Assembly (NCBI GenBank): GCA_028290405.1
Contig: JAQGJX010000128.1
Span: 1 to 47,564, forward strand
From: Hyphomicrobiales bacterium
GTDB taxonomy: Bacteria; Pseudomonadota; Alphaproteobacteria; Rhizobiales; Beijerinckiaceae
Reading direction: 5' to 3'
Length of the DNA stretch: 47,564 nucleotides
Shown: in pieces, positions 1-8,377 of the stretch
How positions within the stretch are numbered: the stretch's first letter is position 1
Layout: the number at the start of each line of letters is the position of its first letter
Position numbers and translations under genes: made by a program
The notes under the pieces: generated by a model
Databases searched by the model: none
What the model was told of the DNA's origin: nothing
What the model saw: only the letters and a program-made list of their open reading frames with translations

Positions 1-2
1 TC

Positions 3-605
3 GTGGCGCGCGGCGCCAAGCGCGGCGTGCTGGAGACGGTGTTCCGCGAGTTGCGCCACGTGGCGCCCGCGCCCGTCGCCGTCGTGCCGCTGGAGAAAGG
101 CGCGCCGTTCGGCGGGGTCACGCTGGACGCCGCGGGCTGCACGCTGTGCCATTCCTGCGTCACCGCCTGCCCCACGGGCGCGCTGGCGGACAACGCCGAC
201 AAGCCGATGCTGCGCTTTTCGGAAAGCCTGTGCGTGCAATGCGGCCTGTGCGAAGCCACGTGCCCCGAGAAGGTGATCTCCATAGAGCCGCGCCTCGACT
301 TCGACGCCTGGGCCATCGGCCACAAGGCGCTGAAGGAGGAAGAGCCCTACGCGTGCATCGTCTGCGCCAAGCCGTTCGGCACGAAGGCCACGGTGGAGCG
401 CGTGGTGGCGAAGCTGCAGGAAAAGCACTGGATGTTCTCGGGCGAGCACGCGCGCCGCATCGACGTGGTCCGCATGTGCGAGGACTGCCGCGTGCAGGCG
501 GTCATCAACGAGGGCTTCGATCCCCACGGCGCGCCCCCGCGCCCGCCGGTGATGACGACCGAGGATTACCTGAAGGCCCGCGAGAAGCTGGGCGACCTTG
601 GGTGA
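3..605 (+). CDS. 4Fe-4S dicluster ferredoxin-type protein (C-terminal part, 5' end outside window)
   Basis: The frame is open to the left edge, so this is the C-terminal 200 residues of a longer protein and the GTG at position 3 is probably not the start. It has two classical 4Fe-4S motifs, with Cys at visible residues 46/49/52/56 and 77/80/83/87, each followed by Pro. Two further Cys pairs (118/121 and 159/162) could hold another metal. Such proteins pass electrons between redox partners. The downstream Mrp-type Fe-S carrier and MobA suggest a role beside a molybdenum/Fe-S oxidoreductase, possibly a formate dehydrogenase; that is inference from context only. The Fe-S binding assignment is firm, the exact family is not. 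Confidence 0.8.
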   Translation: MARGAKRGVLETVFRELRHVAPAPVAVVPLEKGAPFGGVTLDAAGCTLCHSCVTACPTGALADNADKPMLRFSESLCVQCGLCEATCPEKVISIEPRLDFDAWAIGHKALKEEEPYACIVCAKPFGTKATVERVVAKLQEKHWMFSGEHARRIDVVRMCEDCRVQAVINEGFDPHGAPPRPPVMTTEDYLKAREKLGDLG

Positions 606-698
606 TGCGCCTGCGTTCGCGCTTAACGCGCGGCGCAAAGCCCGCCGGGCGATCCTCCTGGCAAAGCTGAACTGGCGGGCGGGGCGCAACTTGCCTAT

Positions 699-1868
699 AT
701 GCAGCCGGAGGCGAGCCTCACACCGGAGTTCCATGTGTCCGTATCCCGCGACGACGTTCTGCGCGCACTCGAAGCCGTGAAGCTCCCCGACGGCGGGTCG
801 TTGCCAGCCTCCGGGCGCCTCACGGAGATCGTGGCCGACGGCGGCAAGGTGATCTTCGCCATCTCCATCGACCCCTCCGAGGTGAACGCGCTGGAAAGCG
901 TGCGCGCCGCCGCCGAAGCCGCCGTGAAGCGTCTGGCGGGCGTCACCCAGGCGCTCGTCGGCCTCACGGGCGAGAGGCCGCAGGGGTCAGGGGCCCCGGC
1001 CCCCGCCGGGCCTACGCCGTTGCGCAGCGGCCCCAAGAACCCCGCCCCGGCGACCGCCAAGGCCACAGGCATTCCGGGCATCAAGCACATCATCGCGGTC
1101 GCGTCCGGCAAGGGCGGCGTCGGCAAGTCCACCACTTCGTGCAACCTCGCGCTGGGCTTGGCGGCGCTGGGCCTCAAGGTCGGCATGCTGGACGCCGACA
1201 TCTACGGCCCCTCGCAGCCCAAGCTCTTCGGCCTTTCCGGCAAGCCGCGCGTGAGCGCCGACCGCAAGATGGAGCCGCTGGAGCGTTACGGCGTGAAGGT
1301 CATGTCCATCGGCTTTCTGGTGGACGAGGAGACCGCGATGATCTGGCGCGGCCCCATGGTGATGAGCGCGCTGACGCAGATGCTGCGCGAAGTCGCATGG
1401 GGCGACCTCGACGTGCTCGTGATCGACATGCCGCCCGGCACCGGCGACGCGCAGCTCACGATCGCGCAGCAGACGCCGCTCGCGGGCGCCGTGATCGTCT
1501 CCACCCCCCAGGACCTCGCCTTGCTGGACGCCCGGCGCGGCGTCGCCATGTTCCGCAAGGTCAGCGTGCCGGTTCTTGGGATCATCGAGAACATGGCGAA
1601 CTTCTGCTGCCCGAACTGCGGCCACGTCTCCCCCATCTTCGGCCACGGGGGCGCCAAGGCGGAAGCCGAGAAGACGGGCGTTCCCTTCCTGGGCGAAATC
1701 CCGCTCCACATGGACATCCGCGCGACCTCGGATGAAGGCCGTCCGGTCATGGCGACCGCCCCTGACGGTCCGCACGCGCAAGCCTATCTGGCGATCGCGC
1801 GCCGCGTCTGGGACTCGCTGGAGACCGGCGCCGTGGCGCGTGCCGCGCCCCGGATCGTCATCGAATGA
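699..1868 (+). CDS. mrp: Mrp/ApbC/NBP35-family iron-sulfur cluster carrier ATPase
   Basis: A cytosolic P-loop ATPase of 389 residues that binds and transfers 4Fe-4S clusters to apoproteins. Residues about 16-90 resemble the MIP18/DUF59 domain found at the N-terminus of bacterial Mrp proteins. A Pro/Ala-rich linker follows (about 95-125), then the deviant Walker [10 protein letters not shown] at about 136-144, the segment [10 protein letters not shown], and a late CPNC pair near residue 305 that carries the bridging cluster in this family. The length is typical. Its stop overlaps the MobA start by four bases (ATGA), so the two are translationally coupled. The 93-bp gap upstream shows no terminator, so the Fe-S protein gene may be in the same transcript. 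Confidence 0.95.
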   Translation: MQPEASLTPEFHVSVSRDDVLRALEAVKLPDGGSLPASGRLTEIVADGGKVIFAISIDPSEVNALESVRAAAEAAVKRLAGVTQALVGLTGERPQGSGAPAPAGPTPLRSGPKNPAPATAKATGIPGIKHIIAVASGKGGVGKSTTSCNLALGLAALGLKVGMLDADIYGPSQPKLFGLSGKPRVSADRKMEPLERYGVKVMSIGFLVDEETAMIWRGPMVMSALTQMLREVAWGDLDVLVIDMPPGTGDAQLTIAQQTPLAGAVIVSTPQDLALLDARRGVAMFRKVSVPVLGIIENMANFCCPNCGHVSPIFGHGGAKAEAEKTGVPFLGEIPLHMDIRATSDEGRPVMATAPDGPHAQAYLAIARRVWDSLETGAVARAAPRIVIE

Positions 1869-2491
1869 GCGGCGAGGCGCCTCTCCCAAGCACGGTCGGG
1901 GTCATCCTCGCGGGCGGCCTCGCCCGGCGCATGGGAGGCGGCGACAAGCCGCTGCGGACGCTGGGGGGCAAGACGATCCTGGATCACGTCATCGCGCGCG
2001 TCGCGCCCCAATGCGCCGCCCTGACGCTCAACGCCAACGGCGACCCGGCGCGCTTCGCCCCTTGGGGCCTGCCCGTCGAGCCTGACAGCGTCGAGGGTTT
2101 CGTGGGCCCGCTGGCGGGCGTTCTGGCGGGCATGGACTGGGCGGCCCGCACCCGCCCGGACTGCCGCTGGCTGCTGAGCGTGGCGGCCGATTGTCCTTTT
2201 CTTCCTGAGGACTTGGTGGAGCGTCTTCATGCGGCGCGCGAAGCTGAGGACGCCGATGTCGCCGTCGCAGCCTCGGACGGCCAGTCCCATCCGGTGATCG
2301 CCCTCTGGCGGGTGTCGCTGCGCGAAGACCTCCGCCGGGCCCTGCTGGAAGAGAACATGCGCAAGATCGACCGTTGGACGGCGCGCTACAAAACCGCGAC
2401 CGTGGAATGGCCCGTCGCGCCGCTCGACCCCTTTTTCAACGCCAACGCCCCAGAGGACATCGCTCTGGCGGCGAAGCTGCTCGGCGGTTAA
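1865..2491 (+). CDS. mobA: Molybdenum cofactor guanylyltransferase MobA
   Basis: Transfers GMP from GTP to molybdopterin-Mo to give the guanine dinucleotide cofactor used by DMSO-reductase-family enzymes. The N-terminal nucleotide-binding signature [16 protein letters not shown] at residues 15-30 is diagnostic, and a later AADCPFLP segment carries the Mg-binding Asp expected in this fold. At 208 residues it is full length. It starts inside the last codons of mrp. The pairing of MobA with an Fe-S carrier and a ferredoxin suggests that a molybdenum Fe-S enzyme lies just left of the window. Confidence 0.95.
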   Translation: MSGEAPLPSTVGVILAGGLARRMGGGDKPLRTLGGKTILDHVIARVAPQCAALTLNANGDPARFAPWGLPVEPDSVEGFVGPLAGVLAGMDWAARTRPDCRWLLSVAADCPFLPEDLVERLHAAREAEDADVAVAASDGQSHPVIALWRVSLREDLRRALLEENMRKIDRWTARYKTATVEWPVAPLDPFFNANAPEDIALAAKLLGG

Positions 2492-2503
2492 TTTGCCGCA
2501 AAT

Positions 2504-2588
2504 GGACCGCGCGCCTCCCGGCGCGCATGGCTCCGCGTTTCCCGACGCAGGGACTGCGGGCAGATGCGCGCCGGGAGGCGCGCGGTCC
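2504..2588. repeat. Palindromic intergenic repeat (25-bp arms, 35-bp spacer)
   Basis: The mobA-hisI gap holds a perfect inverted repeat. The left arm 2504-2528 begins GGACCGCGCG and ends GGCGCGCAT; the right arm 2564-2588 is its exact reverse complement. Each arm is itself a small hairpin, GCGCGCC-TCCC-GGCGCGC. One more single unit lies at 21515-21538. It looks like a REP/BIME-type dispersed element. In RNA it would fold into a very stable stem that could end or process the mobA transcript. Confidence 0.75.
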
Positions 2589-2639
2589 CGCTCAGCAGCC
2601 GTCGTTCCAGTTGCCCATACGCGCCCGGAGACCCTCCAC

Positions 2640-3065
2640 ATGACCACGTTCGAATTCCCGCCCCGCGGCGCCAAGCGCGACCTCGAAGAGGGCCCGGTCT
2701 TCACGCCGAAGTTCGACGCCGACGGCCTCATCGTGTGCGTCGCGAGCGAGGTGCGCACCGGCGACGTGCTGATGGTCGCGTACATGAACGCGGAGGCGTT
2801 GCGCCTCACCATGGAGACCGGCGTCGCGCATTACTGGTCGCGCTCGCGCCAATCCCTCTGGCGCAAGGGCGACACCTCCGGCCAGGTGCAGCGCGTGCAG
2901 GAGATGCTTGTTGATTGCGACCAGGACGCGATCCTGCTCAAGGTCGAGGCGGGCGGCGACGGCAAGGCCTGCCACACGGGCCGGCGCTCGTGCTTCTACC
3001 GCTCCGTAGAGGGTGGCGCAGAAAGCGCGCGCCTCGTGCCGAAGCCGGACACCCTCGCGCCTTAA
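2640..3065 (+). CDS. hisI: Phosphoribosyl-AMP cyclohydrolase HisI
   Basis: Third step of histidine biosynthesis: opens the adenine ring of phosphoribosyl-AMP to give the ProFAR precursor. The 141-residue product is a stand-alone HisI, not the HisIE fusion. It shows the conserved blocks [21 protein letters not shown], the metal-binding [11 protein letters not shown] and the Cys-rich [12 protein letters not shown]. The ATG at 2640 gives the usual N-terminus; the frame stays open upstream through the palindromic repeat, which is not coding. No other his genes are in the window. Confidence 0.95.
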   Translation: MTTFEFPPRGAKRDLEEGPVFTPKFDADGLIVCVASEVRTGDVLMVAYMNAEALRLTMETGVAHYWSRSRQSLWRKGDTSGQVQRVQEMLVDCDQDAILLKVEAGGDGKACHTGRRSCFYRSVEGGAESARLVPKPDTLAP

Positions 3066-3160
3066 AGTTTCGGTCACTTTCGAAGGACAGCCTGACGCAA
3101 TGGCAGGAACGTCGCTCCGGGGCATGCGTTGCCCCTCAGCGTCAGGCCTCAGGTAGCGTC

Positions 3161-4180
3161 ATGAACCTCTTCGGCACCAAGACCATGGATCAGGCCAGGG
3201 AAACGGGCGGCGGGCAGCCCGCGCCGCATCGCCCGCATCGGGGGGTACGGATCGGCGTCGCGCTGGGCGCGGGCGCGGCGCGCGGCTGGGCGCACATCGG
3301 CGTGCTGCGCGAGCTTGAGGCCTGCGGCCTCGTGCCGGAGGTCGTCGCCGGCGCCTCCATCGGGGCTGTCGTGGGCGGCTGCTGGGCTGGCGGGGCCCTG
3401 GACGACCTCGAGGACTTCGCCCGCTCCCTCACCAAGCGCCGCGTGTTCAGCCTGCTTGACCTCTCCTTCTCGGGCGCGGGGCTGATCGCGGGCAACAAGC
3501 TGCGCCAGCGGCTGGAGAAGGCGCTCGGCGACCAGCGCGTCGAGGATCTGAAGACCACCTTCGCGGCGGTGGCGACCGAGATGGGCGCCGGGCACGAGAT
3601 CTGGCTCACAAAGGGCAATCTCGTGGAGGCGCTGCGCGCGTCCTACGCCCTGCCGGGCATTTTCGAACCCGTGCGCGTCGGCAAGCGCTGGCTGTTCGAC
3701 GGCGCGCTGGTGAACCCGGTGCCGATCACCGTCTGCCGGGCCCTTGGGGCGGAACTGGTCATCGCCGTCAATCTCGTCGCCGAGACGCGCTGGCGGGCGA
3801 CCGTCATCAGCGACGAGGCGAGCCTCGACGAGACGCTGGTTGGGCTTGAGGCGCAGGCGGTGAACGCGGGCGCGGCGCCGCCCAGCGGCTTCCTGCCGAA
3901 CCTGCGCGGCCGACGCGGCCTGTTCCGGGGCTCATCGGAGACCGTCAACGCGGCGCCGGGGGTGGCGGCCACGATGGTGGACGCCTTCAACATCACCCAG
4001 GACCGCATCGCGCGCTCGCGCCTTGCGGGCGATCCGCCCGACGCGTCGATCAACGCGAAGCTGGGACGCATCGGCCTGTTCGATTTCCATCGCGCCGACG
4101 AGATGATCGCCATCGGGCGCGAGTCCGTGCGCCGCGCCATGGCGGACATCGAAGAGCAGATCGCCCTGCTGGCGCCCTGA
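3161..4180 (+). CDS. Patatin-like phospholipase family protein
   Basis: Predicted lipid acyl hydrolase with a Ser-Asp dyad, 339 residues. The oxyanion-hole loop is GAGAARGWAHIG (about 36-47), the nucleophile elbow is GASIG with Ser66, and the catalytic Asp is Asp180 in the DGALVNP motif. The start at 3161 was chosen because the upstream open frame overlaps hisI out of frame. There is no clear signal peptide. It resembles the bacterial RssA/NTE-type branch of patatin-like proteins; substrate unknown. It converges on the CBS gene, three bases away. Confidence 0.9.
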   Translation: MNLFGTKTMDQARETGGGQPAPHRPHRGVRIGVALGAGAARGWAHIGVLRELEACGLVPEVVAGASIGAVVGGCWAGGALDDLEDFARSLTKRRVFSLLDLSFSGAGLIAGNKLRQRLEKALGDQRVEDLKTTFAAVATEMGAGHEIWLTKGNLVEALRASYALPGIFEPVRVGKRWLFDGALVNPVPITVCRALGAELVIAVNLVAETRWRATVISDEASLDETLVGLEAQAVNAGAAPPSGFLPNLRGRRGLFRGSSETVNAAPGVAATMVDAFNITQDRIARSRLAGDPPDASINAKLGRIGLFDFHRADEMIAIGRESVRRAMADIEEQIALLAP

Positions 4181-4183
4181 GGC

Positions 4184-4615
4184 TCAGGCGGTCGCGATAT
4201 ACTCGCGAAGAGCTTTCTGCTCTGTCTCCATCTCGGCGAGACGGTGCTTCACCACGTCGCCGATGGAGACGATGCCCACCAGGCGCCCCTCCTCCACCAC
4301 CGGGATATGCCGGAAGCGCCCCGTGGTCATCTGCTCCATCAGGGAGGGCACCGTCGTGCCCTCGCGCGTGGTGACCACGTTCTGCGTCATCCAGGCGGCG
4401 ACGTCTTCCTTCAGCGCGCCGGGGCCTTTGCTTGAAAGCATGCGGACGATGTCGCGCTCGGACACGATGCCGCGCACCGCGCCCGTGTGGTCCGTCACCA
4501 CGATGGCGCCGATGGAGCGGCGGGCCAGAAGTTCGGCCGCGTCCGCAATCGTGCGGTGTGGTTCAATGGTGACGACGTCGCGGCCCTTGGCCGCCAGAAT
4601 GCGCCCAACCGTCAT
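4184..4615 (-). CDS. CBS-domain pair protein
   Basis: A 143-residue protein made almost wholly of two CBS domains (about 7-60 and 75-128), each with the usual pattern: hydrophobic strand, IVVTD or IPVVEEGRLVGIVS, then a (E/G)RD or GDVV helix. CBS pairs bind adenine nucleotides and usually sense energy state. With no attached catalytic domain it probably regulates a partner. A GGAGG ribosome binding site lies just upstream of the ATG. No neighbour clearly points to a partner. Confidence 0.92.
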   Translation of the reverse strand: MTVGRILAAKGRDVVTIEPHRTIADAAELLARRSIGAIVVTDHTGAVRGIVSERDIVRMLSSKGPGALKEDVAAWMTQNVVTTREGTTVPSLMEQMTTGRFRHIPVVEEGRLVGIVSIGDVVKHRLAEMETEQKALREYIATA

Positions 4616-4749
4616 GCTCGCCTCCTGCCCCGAAGGACCTTCGATCCTGAACGTCCCGCCGTGCGGCTCTGCGCCCGCATCGGTTCGGTTACATTCATGA
4701 TGGGCCGGTCGGCCCTTGCAGGCAAGCCCCTCTTACATAGGGACTTTCA

Positions 4750-5595
4750 TCAGTTGGCGGCGCTCGCGCCTTCGTCGTCCCCGTCGTGCGCGTAAGCGTC
4801 GGACGAGGGGCGATCGAAGAACCGGAAGAGCAGGAACCCGGCGACGAACCCGCCCGCATGGGCCTCCCACGCCACGCCCGTTTCCGAGATGCCCAACGGC
4901 ACCGCCACCAGCCCGATAATGAGGTTCACGGCGAACCAGAGCAGCGAGAATTGCAGCACGCGGGGGTCGCGGAAAGCGCCGCGCACGGTGAGCGCAGGCT
5001 GGCGCACCGCAAGCTCTGGCGGCAGGCGGCCGTACTGCGCTGAGCCGAGCGGCGCGCCCGGCTGGAACACGAAGCGCACGGCGGCCGCCATCGCGCCGGA
5101 GACGGACGCGGACGCGCCGATCACCGGGGTCAGGTCGTTCATATGCGCCAAGAAATGCACGAGCGCGCCCGCGATCGCCGTCACCAGCAGGAACGAGAGG
5201 AACCGCGACGCTCCGAACCGCGACGCCACGGGCGCGCCGAAGGCCGCCAGCCACAGGCTGTTCACGCCCAGATGCGTCCAGTCCGCGTGCAGGAAGGCGT
5301 AGGTGAACAGCGTCCAGGTGTGCGCGCGGCCGTCGGCCAGGAAGAATTGCCCCAGGGCGAGGCGGTCCGCCGCCCCTTCCCCGGCCAGGCGCGTCAACTC
5401 CGCCGCCACCGCGTCGGGATTGAACGCAAAGAGCAGGCGCCCCGGCACAAAGGCCAGCCAGCGCAGGAACTCGGCGTCCGTCTCCGGATCGAACCAGTAT
5501 TCGCGCGCCACATGCACGCCCGCCAGAACCACGATCGTCAGGACGATCACGTTCGGCAAATTGAACATCGGTTCGCGCGGTCTGTCGGCTGCCAT
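4750..5595 (-). CDS. Rhomboid-family intramembrane serine protease
   Basis: A polytopic membrane protein of 281 residues with the rhomboid core: HADWTHLGVNSLWL (His103, His108, Asn112), the nucleophile segment around Ser162, and the general base His246 in AWEAHAGGF. About six hydrophobic segments are visible. The N-terminus has one transmembrane helix, and a region of about 60 residues precedes the His motif. The nucleophile reads GASA rather than the usual GASG, replacing the Gly right after the catalytic Ser; activity is likely but not certain. The C-terminal tail is acidic. Substrates unknown. Confidence 0.88.
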   Translation of the reverse strand: MAADRPREPMFNLPNVIVLTIVVLAGVHVAREYWFDPETDAEFLRWLAFVPGRLLFAFNPDAVAAELTRLAGEGAADRLALGQFFLADGRAHTWTLFTYAFLHADWTHLGVNSLWLAAFGAPVASRFGASRFLSFLLVTAIAGALVHFLAHMNDLTPVIGASASVSGAMAAAVRFVFQPGAPLGSAQYGRLPPELAVRQPALTVRGAFRDPRVLQFSLLWFAVNLIIGLVAVPLGISETGVAWEAHAGGFVAGFLLFRFFDRPSSDAYAHDGDDEGASAAN

Positions 5596-5770
5596 GAATC
5601 ACCAACGTAAGCGGCGGGGCCGCGATGTCGCATCCTTGGAGGTTCCGGTCCGGAAGGGCAAGCGCCCCCGCGCAGCCTCTGGCACGGCCCTCGCTCAGCG
5701 TCGTCCACATGAACAATTCACCGCCCGATGTGTCCCGATGCGACGCGTTTGGGCGGCTTCGAGGATCGAT

Positions 5771-6364
5771 ATGAGACATTCCGCCACCCGTCATCTGCTC
5801 GACTACTGGGAAGGCCTGCGCGAGGGGCGCTCGGTTCCGGCCCGGGCCCAATCGGATACGGCGTCCGCCTTCGCGGCCATGCGGTCCGCGCTCAGCGACA
5901 CGTTCATGCTCGACGTCGATCCCGAACGCGCCTTCCCCATCTGCGCGGCTGGCGGGCGGCTCGAGAAGTTGCTGCTGTCGCCGGGCTTTGGGGCGTCGTT
6001 CGTGGCCCATTGGCGCGAGGAGCAGCGCGAACAGGTCGCGGACTTGCTGGAAATGGTCTGCTGCGACTTCACCCCCGCGGTGGCGACGGTCTGGGCGGCT
6101 CCCGCCTGCGCTCCGCCGCTGGAGTTCGAAATGCTGCTGCTGCCGCTGCGGCGGGGGCCCGGGCACGCGACCCTGCTGGGCGGATTGTCCCCCAGCGCTG
6201 TGCCGGATTGGTACGGACGCGAGCGCGTGGAGCCGCTGCGGCTGGCGGCCTGGCGGCTGCTGCATCGCGGCGGACGAACGGGCGGGCGCAGCACGGCCCG
6301 CGAACGCCTCGTGCTGATACAGGGCGGCCTGATGGACCGGGAGGGCCCGGTAAGCCAGCCTTAA
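5771..6364 (+). CDS. PAS-type (PAS_5-like) protein
   Basis: A 197-residue soluble protein. The N-terminus, with LLDYWEGLREGRSVPAR and then a FMLDVDP segment, fits the alphaproteobacterial PAS_5 family, whose members begin with a YW..LR...P.R motif followed by a small sensory fold. The start at 5771 is supported by GAGG about eight bases upstream. Function and ligand are unknown. The next gene encodes a PilZ protein in the same direction, so both may belong to a signalling unit. The family match is from motif memory and needs a profile search. Confidence 0.65.
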   Translation: MRHSATRHLLDYWEGLREGRSVPARAQSDTASAFAAMRSALSDTFMLDVDPERAFPICAAGGRLEKLLLSPGFGASFVAHWREEQREQVADLLEMVCCDFTPAVATVWAAPACAPPLEFEMLLLPLRRGPGHATLLGGLSPSAVPDWYGRERVEPLRLAAWRLLHRGGRTGGRSTARERLVLIQGGLMDREGPVSQP

Positions 6365-6435
6365 GAGTAAGCGCGCTATCGTGGGGCCTCACATCATCGC
6401 CTCGCGGAGCGTTCCGCGAACGAAAGGTCCGTTCG

Positions 6436-7059
6436 ATGACGAGTTCCGCCGCAAGGGCGCTGCTTGGCCCCGCCGAAGACGCGCGGCTGGACAAGCGCCG
6501 GCACGCGCGCGTGAAGGTGGCGCTGCTGGGCCGATTCCTGCTGCCGGACAGGACCGAATGCCCTTTCCAGACCATCGATATGTCGCCCGGCGGCGTCGCG
6601 GTCTTCGCGCCCCTGCGGGGCGACGTGGGCCAGCGCATCGTTCTGTATATCGACGAACTCGGGCGGCTCGAAGGCGAGATCGTCCGCCGCATCGCTGGCG
6701 GGTTCGCGGTGAAGTTCAGCGTGACGCCCGGCAAGCGCGACCGGCTCGCCGACCAGCTTACATGGCTCGCCAACCGGGATGAACTGGGCCTCGTCGAGGA
6801 CCGCCGCTACCAGCGCATCACGCCCGCCAACCCCAGCGCCACGATGACCCTGTCGGACGGGCGCAAGCTGCAGGTCTCGATCATCGACGTGTCCCTCTCG
6901 GGCGCGATGATCGCGTCCGAAGTCATGCCGGAAGTCGGCGAACTCGTGCTCGTGGGCTCGACGAAGGGGCGCATCGTGCGCGCCGACGGAGAGCGCTTCG
7001 CGATGGAGTTCGTGCGCCTCCTGCCGTCGGACGCGTTCGACGAATCCATCGTTCTCTGA
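6436..7059 (+). CDS. Tandem PilZ-domain protein (predicted c-di-GMP receptor)
   Basis: A 207-residue protein with two PilZ domains. The first (about 20-105) has RRHAR followed by DMSPGG; the second (about 118-200) has RRYQR followed by DVSLSG. Both therefore keep the RxxxR and DxSxxG residues that bind cyclic di-GMP. There are no membrane segments. It likely transmits c-di-GMP level to motility, surface or cell-cycle targets. It lies 71 bp after the PAS-type gene and is convergent with the carbonic anhydrase; the two stop codons abut at 7059/7060. Confidence 0.88.
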   Translation: MTSSAARALLGPAEDARLDKRRHARVKVALLGRFLLPDRTECPFQTIDMSPGGVAVFAPLRGDVGQRIVLYIDELGRLEGEIVRRIAGGFAVKFSVTPGKRDRLADQLTWLANRDELGLVEDRRYQRITPANPSATMTLSDGRKLQVSIIDVSLSGAMIASEVMPEVGELVLVGSTKGRIVRADGERFAMEFVRLLPSDAFDESIVL

Positions 7060-7593
7060 TCAGGGCTCGATGAGCCGCAGGCCTTTCTTGTAGGCGCGCG
7101 CGTTGGCGACATAGAAGCCCGCGCCGCGCTGCATTTTCGCAATGGCGTCCGCGTCCATGGTGCGCACGGCTTTCGCCGGCGAGCCCACGATGAGGCTGTT
7201 GTCGGGAAACTCCTTGCCCTCCGTCACGAGGGCGTTGGCGCCCACGAGGCAATTGCGCCCGATGCGCGCTCCGTTGAGGATCGTCGCGCCCATCCCGATC
7301 AGCGACACCGCGCCGATGGTGCAGCCGTGCAGGATGCAGCCGTGCCCAATGGTGACGTCCTCGCCTACGTCGAGCGTAAAGCCGGGATCGGTGTGCATCA
7401 CCGTGCGCTCCTGCACATTGGAGCGTGCGCCGATGACGATCCATTCGCGGTCGCCCCGCAGCACGCAGCCGAACCAGACGCTCGCGTCGTCCTCCAGCCG
7501 CACCTTGCCGATGAGGGTCGCGTCCGGCGCGACCCAATAGCGCCCGTCGGCGGGCAGGACGGGAACGGAATCGTCGAGTGCGTAGATGGGCAT
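7060..7593 (-). CDS. Gamma-carbonic-anhydrase-like hexapeptide-repeat protein
   Basis: A left-handed beta-helix protein of 177 residues with the expected metal-binding histidines His67 (MHTD), His84 and His89 (GHGCILHG), and the conserved RGDREWIVIG segment. The family interconverts CO2 and bicarbonate or acts as a YrdA/PaaY-like trimer of uncertain activity. The ATG at 7593 follows a GGGAG ribosome binding site; the open frame continues upstream without family similarity. Confidence 0.9.
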   Translation of the reverse strand: MPIYALDDSVPVLPADGRYWVAPDATLIGKVRLEDDASVWFGCVLRGDREWIVIGARSNVQERTVMHTDPGFTLDVGEDVTIGHGCILHGCTIGAVSLIGMGATILNGARIGRNCLVGANALVTEGKEFPDNSLIVGSPAKAVRTMDADAIAKMQRGAGFYVANARAYKKGLRLIEP

Positions 7594-7693
7594 GGTCTGT
7601 CTCCCTGAGGGGCTCTGTATATCACGCCCATGGCGGCCCGCGACATGGCTGCGCCTATGGTCCAGCTCGCCGAATCGCGCCATCGTGGCCCGC

Positions 7694-8374
7694 ATGAGAC
7701 TTGCGCGCATCATATGGGGCGGCGTGGCGATCGCGGCGGCCGCAGGGCTGGCGCTGTCCGCTTTCTATAGCGGCGCGCCCGCGCGCGTCGTCGCCCCGGC
7801 GGGCGCGCAGATCGTCGACGTGCGGGTGGGCGAGGTCGCGCTGCGCGTGCCGGCCGGACATCTGCGCCATGCGCAGGACAGGGTCGGCGGGCGCATGGAC
7901 GAATTGCACCTGGCGGCCAGCGCCATCGACTTCGGCCCGCCGCCCGCCCCTCGCCCGCTCGCGCCGGGTGAGACGGAGGCTGCGCGCGATACGGTGTACC
8001 TGACGCTGCAACCGCCCGAGACGGCGCTCGCGCCTTTCGAGCGCATGGCGAAACTCTACGCCCGCTTCCTGAAGCGCGGGAGCGAGCCGATGCAGACCGA
8101 AGGCGGGCTGATGATGCGCGCGTTCGAGCCCTCGAGCCCATACGAACATGAGACGCTGTACTTCAATCCGCCGGAGGGCGGCCTGTTCGCCGCCCGGTGC
8201 ATGCGGCCGCCCGAAGACCCGGACGGTCCAAGCGCCCTGGCCAACGGGTGCATCGCGGACTTTCGCCTGCAGGGGCTGGACGTGCGCCTGCGCTTCTCCG
8301 CGTCGCTCCTCGATCAATGGGAGCGGATGACCATGGAAACGACGCGCTTCATCGCCTCCATGGCTGCGCAATAG
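7694..8374 (+). CDS. Hypothetical membrane-anchored protein
   Basis: A 226-residue product I do not recognise. Residues about 8-25 form one hydrophobic helix after a short Arg-containing N-terminus, which suggests a signal anchor with the rest in the periplasm. The soluble part is rich in Arg, Pro and Met and has two Cys about 20 residues apart (in ARCMRPP and NGCIADF) that could form a disulfide. There is no catalytic motif. It runs divergently from the carbonic anhydrase gene, 100 bp away. Codon bias matches neighbouring genes, so it is probably real. Confidence 0.65.
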   Translation: MRLARIIWGGVAIAAAAGLALSAFYSGAPARVVAPAGAQIVDVRVGEVALRVPAGHLRHAQDRVGGRMDELHLAASAIDFGPPPAPRPLAPGETEAARDTVYLTLQPPETALAPFERMAKLYARFLKRGSEPMQTEGGLMMRAFEPSSPYEHETLYFNPPEGGLFAARCMRPPEDPDGPSALANGCIADFRLQGLDVRLRFSASLLDQWERMTMETTRFIASMAAQ

Positions 8375-8377
8375 CGG

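Noticed and set aside
5680-5695. A one-mismatch sigma-54-like site TGGCACG-N4-TCGCT upstream of the PAS-type gene
   Set aside because: The match is as good as the one before the OsmC gene, but the gene offers no supporting context and there is no flanking structure. It is kept as a reminder that such sites can arise by chance.
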